Assembly: GCA_002724925.1 (NCBI GenBank)
Contig: PBQA01000033.1
Coordinates: 186,001-250,000, forward strand
DNA length: 64,000 nt
Origin: Oceanospirillaceae bacterium
GTDB lineage: Bacteria > Pseudomonadota > Gammaproteobacteria > Pseudomonadales > Oceanobacteraceae
Direction: 5' to 3'
In this document: piece after piece, positions 36,339 through 44,900 of the stretch
Layout: each line of letters opens with the position of its first letter
Numbering within the stretch: the first letter of the stretch is position 1
The notes under the pieces: generated by a model
Seen by the model: only the letters and a program-made list of their open reading frames with translations
Databases searched by the model: none
Told to the model about the DNA's origin: nothing
Made by a program: the position numbers and the translations under genes

Positions 36339-38102
36339 TTACGGAAGATCCAGCTGCGTAATGGCCAAAGTAATTTCAGCGTTGCTGACAGGTTTAAACA
36401 AAACAGGATACCCACTCGCTTTCAATGCCTGAATTCTTTCCGGTGACGTATTCCCAGTCATGATGATGGCTGGTACAGGTCTGCCGAGATGCGAATTAAC
36501 CTCTTCAATCATATCGCCGGAAGCAAGATTTCCCGGCAAACGATCATCCGACAAGATCAGCTGTGGGATAAAACGCCCAGATGTCAGAACGTCTCTTAAC
36601 TGCTGCATATTATGCGCAACTTCAACATCATGACCAGCCGCTACCAGAATCATAGAAAGTGAATCTGTGATCTGAGGTTCATCATCAATAACCAGAATAC
36701 GAAGAGAAACTTGCGTCTTGGGTGCATGCTCATCAGAAGCATCCATGCTGTCCTCGAAAGCCCGTGGTAAATAGAAACGAAAAGATGTTCCGACGCCAAC
36801 TTCAGACTCGAACTCAAAAGGAATCGCATGCAATTCGCATAGGCGCTTTACAATTGGCAACCCGAGTCCCATGCCGGCAGTGCCCGTAACGACTTCGGGG
36901 CCTGAGTCCAACTGCACGAACTCTTCGAAAACAATGGCTTGCTTTGATTTAGGAATTCCTTGGCCTGTATCTTTTACGCTAAGACAAACACTTCCCCCGG
37001 AAGAGTGTGCCGATAAAGTGACCTCACCCTGCTCGGTATAACGTACCGCATTGCCAATCACATTATCGAGTATTTCAATCAGGATGCTTCTATCTGCCGA
37101 GACGAGACATGGTTCTCCCTCAACACGCAAATGAATGCCTTTTTCCAGCGCATGCACAGAATGAACAGCCGATATTTCATTGAGAACTTTCTGCACACGA
37201 ATCGTCTGACGATTCACTTCCAGCACTCCTGCATCGAGCTTTGAAATATCCAGGAGCCTGTCTAATAGATGACTCGCCGAAGACAAGCTTCTGGCCAATT
37301 TTTCTGAAGTTTCCTGATTTCGCATATCAGGGTTCGAAAGCATTGCTTCTGCGTACAGGCGAGCAGCCTGCACTGGCTGACGAAGGTCGTGGCTGGCGAC
37401 AGCAATAAAGCGTGTTTTCGCAGCTGTTCGCTCATCCGCTAATTCCTGCGCATTACGATGCTCGAGACGGAGAATGATCGACTCCATATGAGTTCGATGA
37501 ATCACGATACTGAACAGCACCAACATCATCCAGGTAAGTGGTGCGATAATCAGGGGCAGTATTTCACCACCAAAATCTACTGACAGAAGGTGCCAGCTGA
37601 AGCTGAAAAAAACAGGCGTAAGAAACGTAATATAAATATCGGGATAACACCCCATAGTGACTGATGGCATGGAGGAAGCAACCACCACCAGCAACAACAA
37701 TGAAAGTATCTGGATCTGACTGGCATCAGGGAAGAACAAAAACGGTGTCAGCGCCCAGAATATTCCCCATATCACAGAAAGGTATAGATTGACCCAGTGC
37801 CAGGTCCGAACATAACTTAAAGAGCGGTTTTCATGATCCGAGCGGTAATGCCAACGAATCAGGAGCCAGGAATTAATGGCGACAAAAAGGATACCTGAAA
37901 ACCAGACCAGCAGTGCGTTCGCTGTCGCCGATGAGTAAAACATCAGGCCGACAATACAGGCAACGATAACCGACCCAACCATTCGGGAGCCGACTTCGGC
38001 CATAAAGAGGTTGTGCCTTTCCCACTGCAGGTCTTCCGCCAGAGGGTGTTCCTTAATCGGAGGAAGAAACTCGTTTTTAAGTCTCTTTAGAAGTCCTGCC
38101 AA
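36339..38102 (-). CDS. Membrane hybrid sensor histidine kinase
   Basis: A 587-residue kinase. Six or so membrane segments (about residues 43-200) form the sensor with no large periplasmic loop. The HisKA dimerisation helix has His238 in VASHDLRQPVQAARL, a variant with RQP where RTP is usual. The HATPase domain shows NVIGNAVRYTE and GQGIPKSKQ and GMGLGLPIVKRL. A C-terminal receiver domain begins RILVIDDEPQI, with the acceptor in LILSDDRLPG and Lys in PVLFKPVS. It converges with the response regulator, the presumed output of a phosphorelay. Confidence 0.92.
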   Translation of the reverse strand: MAGLLKRLKNEFLPPIKEHPLAEDLQWERHNLFMAEVGSRMVGSVIVACIVGLMFYSSATANALLVWFSGILFVAINSWLLIRWHYRSDHENRSLSYVRTWHWVNLYLSVIWGIFWALTPFLFFPDASQIQILSLLLLVVVASSMPSVTMGCYPDIYITFLTPVFFSFSWHLLSVDFGGEILPLIIAPLTWMMLVLFSIVIHRTHMESIILRLEHRNAQELADERTAAKTRFIAVASHDLRQPVQAARLYAEAMLSNPDMRNQETSEKLARSLSSASHLLDRLLDISKLDAGVLEVNRQTIRVQKVLNEISAVHSVHALEKGIHLRVEGEPCLVSADRSILIEILDNVIGNAVRYTEQGEVTLSAHSSGGSVCLSVKDTGQGIPKSKQAIVFEEFVQLDSGPEVVTGTAGMGLGLPIVKRLCELHAIPFEFESEVGVGTSFRFYLPRAFEDSMDASDEHAPKTQVSLRILVIDDEPQITDSLSMILVAAGHDVEVAHNMQQLRDVLTSGRFIPQLILSDDRLPGNLASGDMIEEVNSHLGRPVPAIIMTGNTSPERIQALKASGYPVLFKPVSNAEITLAITQLDLP

Positions 38103-38138
38103 TGCGATTACTCCTTAACATCACTGTACTTCTGGCGC

Positions 38139-38165
38139 CATAAGAGGCCCATAGGGCCTCTTATG
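38139..38165. terminator. Perfect 12-bp hairpin
   Basis: CATAAGAGGCCC-ATA-GGGCCTCTTATG lies between the stop codon of the downstream lipoprotein gene and the kinase start codon, both on the minus strand. It is very stable but has no U run; probable terminator or processing site. Confidence 0.65.
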
Positions 38166-38186
38166 AAAGGATACTATCCAGTCTTA

Positions 38187-39428
38187 TCAGCTACCTGGGT
38201 GTACCGGCGAGTATACCTCAATGATATTACCGCTATCGGTAGCATCATGACACCAGAGCTTTTGCCCAATACCCTGATCGGATACACCGATCAACACGTC
38301 AGAACAGTTTTCTGTCGCCGCATCATCCGACAGCGCCATAGGCTGCTTCAGATTCATATCACGACGATAACCAGCGACTACAATACCTGACGCATCTGAG
38401 TCTGACACCATATAGATATGATCGAAATCTGTCGTTGTTGTGCCCGGAATAACAAACATATCTTTCACCAGCATCTGCTGCGCGACGCCCGTTACAAAAG
38501 GATCATTCGCCGACCAGTCAACATTACGCACTGTTGCCGGTGATGATGCTGAATTCGCATAACCGAGATTATTTGTTCCCTCTGAGTCATCGTATTGAGC
38601 GTAATACACATGATCACCGAAACCTGTAACGCCTGATATATGATCATTGATGTCACCACGAACCACGGTTGTCAGACTATCCATGACAACGGCATCGGTT
38701 GCATCAACGTCGACCGTCGTATCTATCGTGATTTCAACTTTCATAATTCGAGGGTAACGGTACTGTGGTGAACCCGACGTGGTCATTGTGTCACCGCCGT
38801 AGTACACAGTTGCGCCCATTGCTTCGTTTGTGCCCTGAGTGAATTCAGCAGAGATTCCGCTGCATTCACGCGCTTCAATACTGCCATCAATCAGATCCAA
38901 CTCCGCTACCTTACCGGTATCGGATACTTTAAAGATGTGAAGACTGACAGCACTGGTATAGCCCGTCGTATCGCTGCCATCCTGACAGGCAACCACATAA
39001 CTTTCATTATTGTGCGAGATGACATCCATATCCTGAAAGTCACGACGATCCGTCAGGTTATCGATATTCTTGATCTCGCTCAATTCTGTCGCTGGGTAAG
39101 TCACTGAGCGAATCGAGAATACGTCGCCGTCCTGTCCTGATACGGGTGCGCCTTTCATCATGGTAATCTCGGGTGTCTCTGAATTTCCGTTAAACCCAAG
39201 ACCAAGAACACGATCTGTTCCGGCACTCCATGTGGTATCCGACAAAACGACCGGTGTGTCTGTGTTGTCTGTGTTGTCTGTGTTGTCTGTGTTGTCTGTG
39301 TTGTCCGAAGGTGTGTTATCAGAAGGTTCCTGAGCGGTGTTTGAAGAGCCGCCAGAGCCGCCTCCGCATGCTACGAGAGAAACACTAAAAGCCAAAAGAC
39401 TGGTACGAAAAATGAGAGAAGTATTCAT
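38187..39428 (-). CDS. Lipoprotein, paralogue 1 of a tandem trio
   Basis: A 413-residue lipoprotein of unknown function. The signal peptide ends SVSLVACGGGSGG (lipobox LVAC). A linker contains five Asp-Asn-Thr units encoded by a perfect 9-bp tandem repeat. The mature domain starts near DTTWSAGTDRVLGL, a phrase shared with paralogue 3. It ends with a block shared by all three paralogues: a Cys, a Gly-rich turn, LWCHDATDSGN and IEV-SP. The conserved cysteines suggest disulfides in the periplasm or at the surface. A copy of the shared palindrome lies 52 nt upstream of the ATG. Confidence 0.85.
   Translation of the reverse strand: MNTSLIFRTSLLAFSVSLVACGGGSGGSSNTAQEPSDNTPSDNTDNTDNTDNTDNTDTPVVLSDTTWSAGTDRVLGLGFNGNSETPEITMMKGAPVSGQDGDVFSIRSVTYPATELSEIKNIDNLTDRRDFQDMDVISHNNESYVVACQDGSDTTGYTSAVSLHIFKVSDTGKVAELDLIDGSIEARECSGISAEFTQGTNEAMGATVYYGGDTMTTSGSPQYRYPRIMKVEITIDTTVDVDATDAVVMDSLTTVVRGDINDHISGVTGFGDHVYYAQYDDSEGTNNLGYANSASSPATVRNVDWSANDPFVTGVAQQMLVKDMFVIPGTTTTDFDHIYMVSDSDASGIVVAGYRRDMNLKQPMALSDDAATENCSDVLIGVSDQGIGQKLWCHDATDSGNIIEVYSPVHPGS
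39260..39304. repeat. Five-copy 9-bp tandem repeat
   Basis: CTGTGTTGT is repeated five times without interruption inside the linker of lipoprotein paralogue 1, encoding Asp-Asn-Thr units on the minus strand. The unit is a multiple of three, so gain or loss of copies changes linker length without breaking the frame. Confidence 0.95.
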
Positions 39429-39480
39429 AAAGAACCTCTTGAATAGTTAAATGATTTTAGATAAAGATGACCACATCAAC

Positions 39481-39498
39481 TTCACCCTCCCGAGTGAA
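39481..39498. promoter_or_regulatory. Shared palindrome, copy 1
   Basis: TTCACCC-TCCC-GAGTGAA, one mismatch to a perfect dyad, 52 nt upstream of lipoprotein paralogue 1. The same dyad precedes the other two paralogues. Confidence 0.75.
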
Positions 39499-39514
39499 AT
39501 TGATGTGAATGTAC

Positions 39515-40789
39515 TTACAGCACAGTCGCTGCTATGGACGGAGCTTCAAATTCAAGCAGGTTGCTCGCATTCGTATTGTCATGACACCAGAGCCTGCCAG
39601 TGGCTGCTGGATCACGGAAACCGGTAATAGAACCTGTGCAATGCTGAATATCACCGCTGCTATAGGTCTGCTCTCCGATCTTCTGATCTTGGCCGGCATC
39701 CCACTGAATGGCATAAACACCCGTTGTGCCGCTGACCGTATAAATTCGATAGTCGTTGGTGTTTTTCTTCCAGAGATGAATATCCGCAACATCCATAAAT
39801 CCATTCGTACCAGTGAACTTATTCTGTTGAGTGATCATTAAAGGCTGATTGTAGCTGTCTCCAATAATACGTATTTCATTAGACTGGGACATCTGTGTGT
39901 AGCTCGCCACAATGGCTTTATCAGAACTGAAGCCCGCAACCGAGAGATACTCTCCCTGCGCCGTATTCACATAGCTCACCAAAGTTGGAATACCACCAAC
40001 ACGAGTGCCTGGAGCACCATTTTTGTTGTAATCCATGTCGATACGCACAAGAAACTCATAAGCGTTTGAACCATCATTGGACAAAGTCCCCTGACCAATA
40101 GCCCACAGCACTAATCCAAAACCCGATGAGGCTGTTGTCACCGAGGCAATGGAGATTTGTCTACAATTGTCTATCGTCCAGGTTTGCAGAGTCCCCTGAA
40201 CAATCTCTTGATTAAACAGCGGAACCGCTGCCAGGTACGGGCTTGGGTTATTCTCCGAGTAAACCTTTACCATTGCGCGACCGGCAGAGCCCGTATTGTC
40301 ACAACTCATCAACCAGCGATTTGACGAACCATCAGCTTCGGTATAGCGAACTGATTCGATATCGCGAAGGAATGGTTCGCCATTTGAAGGGTCTGTGGTA
40401 ACAACAGGGGTAAAGTCACTGGCGTCTACTGTATCTGTAGCGGAAATACCTTTCTCAATCGAGTGAGAAGTCGAGTTATTAAAGGTGGCATAAACAGGCG
40501 CGCCTATCTGGACATCGCCGTGCGGCCAGCTCAGTCCTCTCAGAATGGTTGAACCCACGGAATAATCTGCGTCAGAAATAATCAAATCTCGGGTTAAAGT
40601 GTTATCTTCGTCCTGGCTCGTGTCCTCTTCACCTCCATCGTTTTGAGAATCATCCAGAACCGGGCCTGTGCCAACATCTGTCAGATCTTCATTACTGCTA
40701 TCACTGGAATTGCTCCCGGAGCCACCGCCACATCCAGTTAGTAAAAAAGAGAGGAAAGCAACGTTTATAAAAAGCGTTTTATAGTTCAC
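39515..40789 (-). CDS. Lipoprotein, paralogue 2 of a tandem trio
   Basis: A 424-residue lipoprotein of unknown function. I start it at GTG 40789, giving a normal signal peptide MNYKTLFINVAFLSFLLTGC; an ATG at 40864 lies inside the upstream palindrome and would give an abnormally long signal. An acidic linker follows the lipobox. The mature part includes GSTILRGLSWPHGDV and near the end HCTGSITGFRD, GRLWCHDNTNASNLLEFEAP. These correspond to the other two paralogues. It lies in a more AT-rich stretch than its neighbours. The gap to paralogue 1 is only 86 nt, but each has its own palindrome. Confidence 0.83.
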   Translation of the reverse strand: MNYKTLFINVAFLSFLLTGCGGGSGSNSSDSSNEDLTDVGTGPVLDDSQNDGGEEDTSQDEDNTLTRDLIISDADYSVGSTILRGLSWPHGDVQIGAPVYATFNNSTSHSIEKGISATDTVDASDFTPVVTTDPSNGEPFLRDIESVRYTEADGSSNRWLMSCDNTGSAGRAMVKVYSENNPSPYLAAVPLFNQEIVQGTLQTWTIDNCRQISIASVTTASSGFGLVLWAIGQGTLSNDGSNAYEFLVRIDMDYNKNGAPGTRVGGIPTLVSYVNTAQGEYLSVAGFSSDKAIVASYTQMSQSNEIRIIGDSYNQPLMITQQNKFTGTNGFMDVADIHLWKKNTNDYRIYTVSGTTGVYAIQWDAGQDQKIGEQTYSSGDIQHCTGSITGFRDPAATGRLWCHDNTNASNLLEFEAPSIAATVL

Positions 40790-40855
40790 TTTATGAATAC
40801 CTTTTATTACATATTTAATAGAAAACAAATAGTATTTATTCAGTATTTTTGTTAC

Positions 40856-40873
40856 TTCACCCAAGCGGGTGAA
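40856..40873. promoter_or_regulatory. Shared palindrome, copy 2
   Basis: TTCACCC-AAGC-GGGTGAA, a perfect 7+7 dyad, 66 nt upstream of the chosen start of lipoprotein paralogue 2. Confidence 0.8.
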
Positions 40874-40919
40874 ATACAGAAAACTGACAATAGAGGAGTA
40901 TTAAAAAAGTGAATTTAAC

Positions 40920-40946
40920 TAAAAAAAAGCCCTCATAAAGAGGGCT
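40920..40946 (-). terminator. Rho-independent terminator of lipoprotein paralogue 3
   Basis: On the minus strand AGCCCTC-TTTAT-GAGGGCT (40946-40928) is followed by eight T. It ends 34 nt downstream of the stop codon of paralogue 3. Confidence 0.92.
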
Positions 40947-40980
40947 AAAAGAGATTGGTGAGAAAAAGTGATATCAGTGA

Positions 40981-42285
40981 TTATTTCACTTCTACTTCAG
41001 CACCAGCGCCTTCGAGTTCTGCCTTGATCTGCTCAGCTTCTTCTTTACTTACTTCATATGAGCGAGCAGCAACTCTATCAGGAGCTTCGACTACCTCTGA
41101 CTGCGGTACCGTTGGAGCGGTAAATTCAATCAACGTGCCTTCGTCGGTAGAGTCGTGGCACCACACCGTTGTGCCATTTACAGCCAGCTGATCGACACAG
41201 TTTTCATAGTCACCACCCGTCAGCATGACGAACTGCTCACCGGTGAAGTCCGCTCCCGCAAGGCCAGCATCACCGGATACCGCAAGGAGGTTATCGCCGC
41301 TATACGCCAGATCGAAAATGGTTGCGCCTTCTTCTGATTCCGAGGTGAATGGGTTGCCATCGTTACCTAATACGATACCCTCCTCACCCAATGCCTCCAA
41401 AAGGTATGTGCTGCCTTCAATGGTCATCGTTGTGTAGTAATCTGACTCTTGGCCCACGTCAATAGCAGACAATACGAACTTGTTGTCATCTAATTCATAG
41501 AATTCGGTTTCGGTGACTTCATTACTCTCATAGTTGTAGATCAGGCTGGCTTCAAAGACTGCAACGTCGCCAGTGCTATCCTGACCAGTAATGAAGAAAT
41601 CAACCTCATAGGCTGACGTGCCTTTGCTACTCAAGTCTGAAGCCGATAGACCGCCGAGCGAATGGCAGTCAACCAAGGAGTAGTTACCCTCGATCTCATC
41701 GCTAATGTCCAGAGATGCGCTGATGTCTGTACCGGCCAGATAAATTTCGAGGCTTGCTGGCGTGTGAGTTTCTGCTTCAATAGCAACTTTTTCTTCAATG
41801 GCAACCGCTTGAGGGCCGACTTCACCGCGCGTCGGGATTTCTCCACCTTCGATCATGCTTGCTTCTTCGTACCCGCAGGTCGCAATCAGAACAGTGTCGA
41901 TTTCTTCACCTTCCACAGTGCCAGACACAGGCAACGCCAGAACATCACGGTAGTAGTCCTTCTCGAGTGCAACACCCTCGACGGCAGTAAATTCTTTTGT
42001 CGCTGCAGGCGCAACCATCAGGGTGTGGGAGACACTGTCGTCAGAGCCAGTTGAACGTTTAAGCGCAACCATGTCGCCGTTGGTCGCATTCTGAGGATAG
42101 GTCAGGCCCACCAGCTCATCTGCCCCAGCAGACCATGCTGTATCGGTATACACCGCCAGAGGATCAGGTGTAACGATGTCGTCAGCAGTTTCATCATCAC
42201 TGGAAGATGACGAACCGCCACCACAGCCAACCAGAGTCATAGAAGTTGCGGCAAGCACCGCCAGTGTTAATTTATTCAGTTCCAT
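40981..42285 (-). CDS. Lipoprotein, paralogue 3 of a tandem trio, with a bL12-like C-terminal tail
   Basis: A 434-residue lipoprotein of unknown function. The ATG at 42285 has GGGAG 6 nt upstream; the signal peptide ends SMTLVGCGGG. The mature domain begins DTAWSAGADELVGLTYPQN, like paralogue 1, and has the shared end block TTVWCHDSTDEGTLIEF. After that block there is an extra tail with no counterpart in paralogues 1 and 2. Its last 23 residues run from VSKEEAE to AGAEVEVK and match the C terminus of ribosomal protein bL12 (E. coli VSKDDAE to AGAEVEVK) at about 16 of 23 positions. It has its own palindrome upstream and terminator downstream. Confidence 0.85.
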   Translation of the reverse strand: MELNKLTLAVLAATSMTLVGCGGGSSSSSDDETADDIVTPDPLAVYTDTAWSAGADELVGLTYPQNATNGDMVALKRSTGSDDSVSHTLMVAPAATKEFTAVEGVALEKDYYRDVLALPVSGTVEGEEIDTVLIATCGYEEASMIEGGEIPTRGEVGPQAVAIEEKVAIEAETHTPASLEIYLAGTDISASLDISDEIEGNYSLVDCHSLGGLSASDLSSKGTSAYEVDFFITGQDSTGDVAVFEASLIYNYESNEVTETEFYELDDNKFVLSAIDVGQESDYYTTMTIEGSTYLLEALGEEGIVLGNDGNPFTSESEEGATIFDLAYSGDNLLAVSGDAGLAGADFTGEQFVMLTGGDYENCVDQLAVNGTTVWCHDSTDEGTLIEFTAPTVPQSEVVEAPDRVAARSYEVSKEEAEQIKAELEGAGAEVEVK

Positions 42286-42325
42286 TCTGCTCTCCCGAAC
42301 GTTAGTTTTTGTCAACGCGAGAAGT

Positions 42326-42368
42326 AGACCAGAACGGTCTTTGGGCTTTCTTCACCCGTTTGGGTGAA
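42326..42368. promoter_or_regulatory. Shared palindrome, copy 3, with an adjacent second dyad
   Basis: TTCACCC-GTTT-GGGTGAA (42351-42368) is a perfect 7+7 dyad 65 nt upstream of lipoprotein paralogue 3. A different dyad, AGACC-AGAAC-GGTCT (42326-42340), lies between it and the start codon. Confidence 0.8.
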
Positions 42369-42433
42369 AAGAGGTTGGTAAGGCGACTTATAACGGCCAT
42401 TCTGAACTTATTTACCTTTTACTGACCGTTAGC

Positions 42434-43198
42434 TCAGCTTACCTGAAGCGAGTGCCACCACATCACTAACAGGCGTACAGCCAGCAGAGTAAGAAACCAG
42501 CGATATAGCCACCTGAAGCGCGCTTCAGGCAGCTTCCCTAATAGTTTAAGTCCGGCTTTTGTACCCAGATAGCCCAGCACAATCATGCCTGTCATAATCG
42601 GAACCCAAGCAGAAAATGCGAAGCCGATGGCACCAAAGACAATGATTTTAAGAAGATGCTGAATGCTCATTGCCGTCGAGAAAAGTGCTGTATAGTGCCA
42701 CTTATTGTGAGCATCTTTACTCAGCCAGGCTGATACAAGTGGGCCTGATGCACCAACAAGAAAGCTGGCTAATGTCGTAATTAGCCCGCCGATCGCTAAG
42801 CCAACCCGCGTGCGGCCAAGACCAATCATGGGCATAGGTAACCAGGTAATCCAGAGTACGAATAAGGCAATAAACAGAGGAATCAACTGGGTATCGAGAC
42901 GACCAACCAGCCAGACCCCACCCACGACCGCGATCACGGCGCCAGTGACGAACCAGAACAGACGTTGGCGATCAAGGTACTGGCGGGAAAGATATGCTCT
43001 CGATGCGTTAGAGCCTAACTGCACAACACCATGCACCGGCACCAGGGCTAACGGCGGTAAGATACCCGCCATCACAGTGATAAGAAAGGCGCCACCTCCC
43101 ACTCCCAGCGCCGCTGTTATCAACGAACCGAGAAAGGATGCCGCAAAAAGAAACACGGTGTCCGTGAGGGTCAGGCCGTCAGGTATAAATTCGAGCAT
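42434..43198 (-). CDS. TSUP family (TauE/SafE) membrane transporter
   Basis: A 254-residue integral membrane protein with about eight hydrophobic segments. It has the TauE/SafE pattern of two related halves, each with a glycine-rich start (SLITAALGVGGGAFLI and TTLASFLVGASGPLVSAWL). Members export sulfite or organosulfonates or import related anions; the substrate is not evident here. It lies 30 nt downstream of the amidase gene on the same strand and may be co-transcribed with it. Confidence 0.9.
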   Translation of the reverse strand: MLEFIPDGLTLTDTVFLFAASFLGSLITAALGVGGGAFLITVMAGILPPLALVPVHGVVQLGSNASRAYLSRQYLDRQRLFWFVTGAVIAVVGGVWLVGRLDTQLIPLFIALFVLWITWLPMPMIGLGRTRVGLAIGGLITTLASFLVGASGPLVSAWLSKDAHNKWHYTALFSTAMSIQHLLKIIVFGAIGFAFSAWVPIMTGMIVLGYLGTKAGLKLLGKLPEARFRWLYRWFLTLLAVRLLVMWWHSLQVS

Positions 43199-43228
43199 GT
43201 CCCCTCACAGAGTAACTTAAGTCAGAAG

Positions 43229-44710
43229 TTAATACCCTTCTGGCTTGATAAAGCCTCGGAGTGACTTCTCAAGCAGCGATGCAAATTTAATCGTTGTTTT
43301 ATCATGATATTTACGCCCGAGAATCTGTATATTGACCGGTAGTCCGTTCTTTGTAGACCCCACGGGTGCACTGGTTGCAGGAAGCCCCATCAGTGTTGCA
43401 GGAGCAATCCACATAAAGATGTCAGTGTAAGGGCCAGGCAAACCATTAACGTGCAATTTACGCTTGTGCATCGCAGGCTTAGGCTGATGCTTAAACGCAG
43501 GCACATGAACAACCGGTGTCAGGATCACATCGTACTGATCGAATAACTTATCGGCTTTCTGCGCAATACGCAGGCGCGTCTCGTGCTGCTGCAGCCAATC
43601 GGCATGAACCTGAGTCATCCCTTTCAGCAGCTTATCAATATGAGCACTGAGTTTGAGTTTTGCTCCGAATTTTCCTGCGATTTTACCGATCAAAGCCGTT
43701 ATACCACGCTGAGCCGGTTTCAGAGTTCCGCTGAGCACCGAACCAAGCAGGTTCATGTAAGTAGGAACAAATGTCTCCAACGACATCCCCTCTGGAGCAC
43801 CGGTTGTGACATCAACGCCCTGAGACTTAAGATGCGCAGCAAGCTCGGTATAGGCAGCCTGTAACTCATCATCAATCGGACTTAACGGGTCCTGCGTCCA
43901 CAGCAATACTTTATAACCACTCAGGTCTTTTTGAGGCGCTTCGGGGAGAGTCAGCGACCAGGTATTCCCCATGAGTGGCCCCGGTGCAGCCAGAACATCA
44001 AGCATGACGTCAAGATCTTCAGCATGACGTGTCATCGGTCCCGGCGTCGAAAGGTCAGGCTCAAGTAGCATACCTGGAGGGCCTGGAATATGACCGCGGC
44101 TGGCGATAATGCCGTGCGTAGGTTTGTGACCATAGGTGCCGCAGAAGTGCGATGGCGTTCGGATAGACCCTGCCAGATCGGAGCCCAGTTCAATGGGAGT
44201 CAACCCCGCTGCCAAAGCAGCGGCAGCACCACCGGACGAACCGCCCGGAGTGCGACTGGTGTCATGCGGGTTGTTCGTGGTGCCATACACCTTATTGAAG
44301 CTCTGCAGATCTCCTGCAAATAAGGGGACGTTTGTCTTACCAAAAGGAATCGCCCCCGCATCAATCAGACGCTGTACCGTGAACGCATTGCTTTTTGGCA
44401 TATGTTTGGCTAAAGAGCGTGAACCCGCAGTGCAAGGCATGCCAACGACTTCAAACGTATCTTTGATCGTCATTGGGATACCATGCAGGGGGCCCCATGA
44501 CTCGCCTTTGGCTCTGGCGTGGTCTGCGGCATCAGCACGGGTCAGCGCATCATCATAGTTCGTTGCCACTACCGCATTCAGTGCTGGATTCAGCGTCTCA
44601 ATGCGGTCACGGAAGTACTCTACTAACCCACGACTGGTTACCTCACCAGCAGCCAATGCTGCCTGAAGTTCTGCGATCCCGCAGAAAGCCCACTCTTTAG
44701 ACACAGTCAT
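43229..44710 (-). CDS. Amidase (amidase signature family)
   Basis: A 493-residue hydrolase of the amidase signature family. The Ser-cisSer-Lys triad is visible: Lys in HGIPMTIKDTFEV, cis-Ser in TPGGSSGGAAAAL and nucleophile Ser in GSDLAGSIRTPSHFCG. The length and the PVGSTKNGLPVNIQILG block near the end are typical. Substrates in this family range from fatty amides to aryl amides and cannot be told from sequence. No GatB/GatC partner is present, so it is not the tRNA amidotransferase subunit. A 15-bp tandem repeat lies just upstream of the start. Confidence 0.92.
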   Translation of the reverse strand: MTVSKEWAFCGIAELQAALAAGEVTSRGLVEYFRDRIETLNPALNAVVATNYDDALTRADAADHARAKGESWGPLHGIPMTIKDTFEVVGMPCTAGSRSLAKHMPKSNAFTVQRLIDAGAIPFGKTNVPLFAGDLQSFNKVYGTTNNPHDTSRTPGGSSGGAAAALAAGLTPIELGSDLAGSIRTPSHFCGTYGHKPTHGIIASRGHIPGPPGMLLEPDLSTPGPMTRHAEDLDVMLDVLAAPGPLMGNTWSLTLPEAPQKDLSGYKVLLWTQDPLSPIDDELQAAYTELAAHLKSQGVDVTTGAPEGMSLETFVPTYMNLLGSVLSGTLKPAQRGITALIGKIAGKFGAKLKLSAHIDKLLKGMTQVHADWLQQHETRLRIAQKADKLFDQYDVILTPVVHVPAFKHQPKPAMHKRKLHVNGLPGPYTDIFMWIAPATLMGLPATSAPVGSTKNGLPVNIQILGRKYHDKTTIKFASLLEKSLRGFIKPEGY

Positions 44711-44724
44711 ACCCTCTATTATTG

Positions 44725-44755
44725 TTAGCGACTTTTATTATTAGCGACTTTTATT
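44725..44755. repeat. 15-bp direct repeat upstream of the amidase
   Basis: TTAGCGACTTTTATT occurs at 44725-44739 and again at 44741-44755, one base apart. The copies begin 14 nt upstream of the amidase start, where the leader of that mRNA or its promoter would be. Confidence 0.85.
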
Positions 44756-44900
44756 TTTGAGTCTGGAAAGTGCCTCAGGTTACCGGACGCGGTGGTGGCT
44801 GCCAATGTGCAAATGTGCCGTGCAACAGTGAGGATTGACCCGCACTCTGTGCCGTCATACTCTCCGGTGACAGGATGTCGGAGTTGGGTGAGTGGAGTCT

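Noticed and set aside
39260-39304. Possible CRISPR-like repeat
   Set aside because: Nine-bp units without spacers, in frame within a lipoprotein linker.
43229-44710. Amidase as GatA
   Set aside because: No GatB or GatC gene beside it, and the C-terminal text is typical of general amidases.
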